Notes under the pieces: generated by a model | What the model saw: the letters and a program-made list of their open reading frames with translations, nothing else | Told to the model about the DNA's origin: nothing | Databases searched by the model: none | Shown: one piece after another, positions 5,991 through 7,293 of the stretch | How the letters are laid out: each line of letters opens with the position of its first letter | Numbering within the stretch: the first letter of the stretch is position 1 | Source: Dehalococcoidia bacterium | GTDB lineage: Bacteria; Chloroflexota; Dehalococcoidia; Dehalococcoidales; E44-bin46 | Assembly: GCA_020343755.1 (NCBI GenBank) | Contig: CP070810.1 | Location: 353,861 to 361,153 of the forward strand | Length of the DNA: 7,293 nt | Direction of reading: 5' to 3' | Made by a program: the position numbers and the translations under genes

Positions 5991-6413
5991 TTAATGGCCC
6001 TGCCGTACCTTGAAGGGCAACGGGTCTTTTGCTTTAAGCTGACTGACCATGTCTTCAATCGTCTTGGCAAATAGCGTTCCCTCTCCAGTAGATATCCACT
6101 GTAGCCTCAGGCGCTCGTCTTCTAACCCTAGTCTATGCAGCAAAGTCCTCAGTCTCGATACCATCTTTTCCGCCTTTATATTACCGGAAATGTAATGGCA
6201 GTCTCCTGGGCGGCACCCGGCAACCAAAACGCCATCAGCACCACCCTCGAAGGCCTTGAGGATATATATGGGATCGATCATTCCAGTGCACATTACCCTT
6301 ATAATGCGTACATTAGCCGGGTAATAACAACGACTTACTCCAGCTACATCAGACGCTGCGTAGGAACACCAATTACAAGCAAAAGCAATAATCAGCGGTT
6401 CAAAATCATCCAT
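5991..6413 (-). CDS. mvhD: MvhD/FlpD-family hydrogenase iron-sulfur (delta) subunit
   Basis: Small [2Fe-2S] protein that docks on HdrA and passes electrons between it and a partner such as an Mvh hydrogenase, formate dehydrogenase or other donor. It has 140 residues, the usual family length. The diagnostic cysteines are in place: FACNWCSYAASDVAGVSR (C13, C16), RVMCTGMIDP (C42) and VAGCRPGDCHYISGN (C67, C72). Start: GTG at 6416 and ATG at 6413 are adjacent. I prefer the ATG because GGAG lies eight bases upstream and it overlaps the hdrA stop as TGATG; the GTG would give a 4-base overlap. Either way it is translationally coupled to the upstream hdrA-like gene. The stop at 5991 is followed by a weak 6-bp inverted repeat and then by degraded sequence. 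Confidence 0.93.
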   Translation of the reverse strand: MDDFEPLIIAFACNWCSYAASDVAGVSRCYYPANVRIIRVMCTGMIDPIYILKAFEGGADGVLVAGCRPGDCHYISGNIKAEKMVSRLRTLLHRLGLEDERLRLQWISTGEGTLFAKTIEDMVSQLKAKDPLPFKVRQGH

Positions 6414-7293
6414 CACCTATGCTCCACTAAAGCGTTGACCATAGACAATATCTGACCCTCGGTGAAATGCCTGATAGACATAGCCCCGGTGGGGCAAGCA
6501 ACAGCACAGGTTCCACAACCTTGGCAAAGAACCTCGTTTACTTGGCAAAGAGGCATTCTCGTCTCATCTTCGACAATTTCAAGGGCGTGAAATTCGCATA
6601 CCTCCTTGCACCGCCCACAACCTAGGCATAGAGCTGTATTAACTGTGGCGATCGCTGCCTCGAGAGTAACCCTGCCTTTACTTATCAGTGAGAGAGCTTC
6701 GGCGGCTCCTGCCAAGGCTTGAGCCACAGTGTCAGTGATATCCTTGGGCCCTTCACAGCAGCCGACAACAAAGACACCACCTGTAGGAGTAGCTACCGGG
6801 TCAAGCTTGAGATGCCTTTCCTGAAAGAAGCCATCTGGTCTGTGGCTAATGTTAAACAGCCTGGCCACTTGCTCTGCATTGGAGCGCGGTTCTATAGCTA
6901 TGCATAGGATAACCATATCCACCGGAACCCGGAGCATGTTCCCGAGCAAGGTATCTTCACAAATGACGACGAGCTTCCCTTTCTCTTCTTCAGATAGGGC
7001 CTGATCAGTGATCCTGGCCACCTTTCCCCGAATAAAATGAATACCCTCTTCTGAAAGGCGTTTATAAAACTCCTCATAGCCTTCCCCAAAGCAGCGCATA
7101 TCAATGTACATTTCATATACCCTGGCGCACGTCTTTTCCCGTATTAGATAGGCATCCTTAAGGGCATACATACAGCATGCCCTAGAGCAGTATTCATGGT
7201 AGTTTTGATCCCGGCTGCCAACGCAGTGGACGATAGCCACACTTTCCGGTTTTCTGCCGTCCTTTAACAGTATCTCACCACCAGTCGGTCCGC
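6413..7293 (-). CDS. hdrA: HdrA-like heterodisulfide reductase subunit A, C-terminal part (5' end outside window)
   Basis: Soluble flavin and iron-sulfur protein; in known systems HdrA is the FAD subunit that receives electrons from MvhD/FlpD-linked donors and can bifurcate them to ferredoxin and HdrBC. The frame is open to the right edge, giving 292 visible residues. The codon GTG at 7240 is an internal valine, because the preceding residues GPTGGEIL are conserved HdrA sequence. Visible elements are VHCVGSRDQNYHEYCSRACC (HdrA cysteine region), the second half of the FAD/pyridine-nucleotide domain with VDMVILCIAIEPR and the VATPTGGVFVVGCC flavin-binding end, and two [4Fe-4S] ferredoxin motifs near the C terminus: CLGCGRCKEVCE and CQGCGTCAVACP. 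The first motif lacks the usual Pro after its last Cys. The N-terminal part with further clusters is outside the window. HdrB and HdrC are not in view; the next gene, mvhD, overlaps its stop. Confidence 0.93.
   Translation of the reverse strand, partial: GPTGGEILLKDGRKPESVAIVHCVGSRDQNYHEYCSRACCMYALKDAYLIREKTCARVYEMYIDMRCFGEGYEEFYKRLSEEGIHFIRGKVARITDQALSEEEKGKLVVICEDTLLGNMLRVPVDMVILCIAIEPRSNAEQVARLFNISHRPDGFFQERHLKLDPVATPTGGVFVVGCCEGPKDITDTVAQALAGAAEALSLISKGRVTLEAAIATVNTALCLGCGRCKEVCEFHALEIVEDETRMPLCQVNEVLCQGCGTCAVACPTGAMSIRHFTEGQILSMVNALVEHR

Noticed and set aside
6135..6455. A 106-codon + strand reading frame
   Set aside because: It is antisense to mvhD and the end of hdrA, both of which have complete diagnostic cysteine motifs.
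7238..7240. GTG as the start of the hdrA-like gene
   Set aside because: The frame stays open to the window edge and the residues before it (GPTGGEIL) fit conserved HdrA sequence, so the GTG is internal.
1..7293. CRISPR array, insertion sequence or intact integrase
   Set aside because: No regularly spaced direct repeats, no terminal-repeat-bounded transposase and no recombinase motifs were seen on either strand.

Overview
The window is a bacterial chromosome segment of moderate GC content. It carries a branched-chain-amino-acid-type (Liv/HAAT) ABC transporter on the + strand and an HdrA/MvhD-type electron-transfer pair on the - strand, with a degenerate zone between them. The combination of anaerobic heterodisulfide-reductase-like proteins, a Liv cassette, TTG/GTG-style starts and frequent ATA, AGG and AGA codons suggests an anaerobe such as a Dehalococcoidia-like Chloroflexota or a sulfate-reducer-like lineage. 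This is inference, because no taxonomic marker is present.

Region 1 (1-4008, + strand) is an ordered transport operon: the C-terminal half of a LivK-type substrate-binding protein, a strong 12-bp hairpin, then livH, livM, livG and livF. livM starts with TTG behind a good ribosome binding site, and livM/livG overlap by ATGA. Together these encode binding protein, two permeases and two ATPases of one importer. The ligand cannot be read from sequence. LivG has an unusual ABC signature motif.

Region 2 (4117-4896, - strand) is a complete classical short-chain dehydrogenase/reductase, convergent with livF. It is clearly more AT-rich than its neighbours.

Region 3 (about 4900-5990) contains no intact gene that I can recognise, but it is not empty. 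From left to right it holds: (a) 41 bases matching the 3' half of a tRNA-Thr(CGU), beginning exactly at the anticodon loop, with no matching 5' half, which is the classic footprint of an attachment site left by an integrative element; (b) nested inverted repeats; (c) a 135-codon open stretch on the - strand, without a start codon, that reads as the C-terminal end of a SIR2-like domain protein of the type found in defence systems; (d) a perfect 8-bp hairpin; (e) a piece of a uroporphyrinogen-decarboxylase (URO-D)-family protein broken by in-frame stops. I read this as a gene graveyard at the decayed edge of an integrated element.

Region 4 (5991-7293, - strand) is the C-terminal part of an HdrA-like flavin/iron-sulfur protein, running off the right edge, translationally coupled to an MvhD/FlpD-family protein. 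In known systems this pair passes electrons between a hydrogenase or formate dehydrogenase and HdrA.

The best leads are the tRNA-Thr half-gene boundary and the hidden SIR2-like remnant beside it. I did not find an intact novel system.
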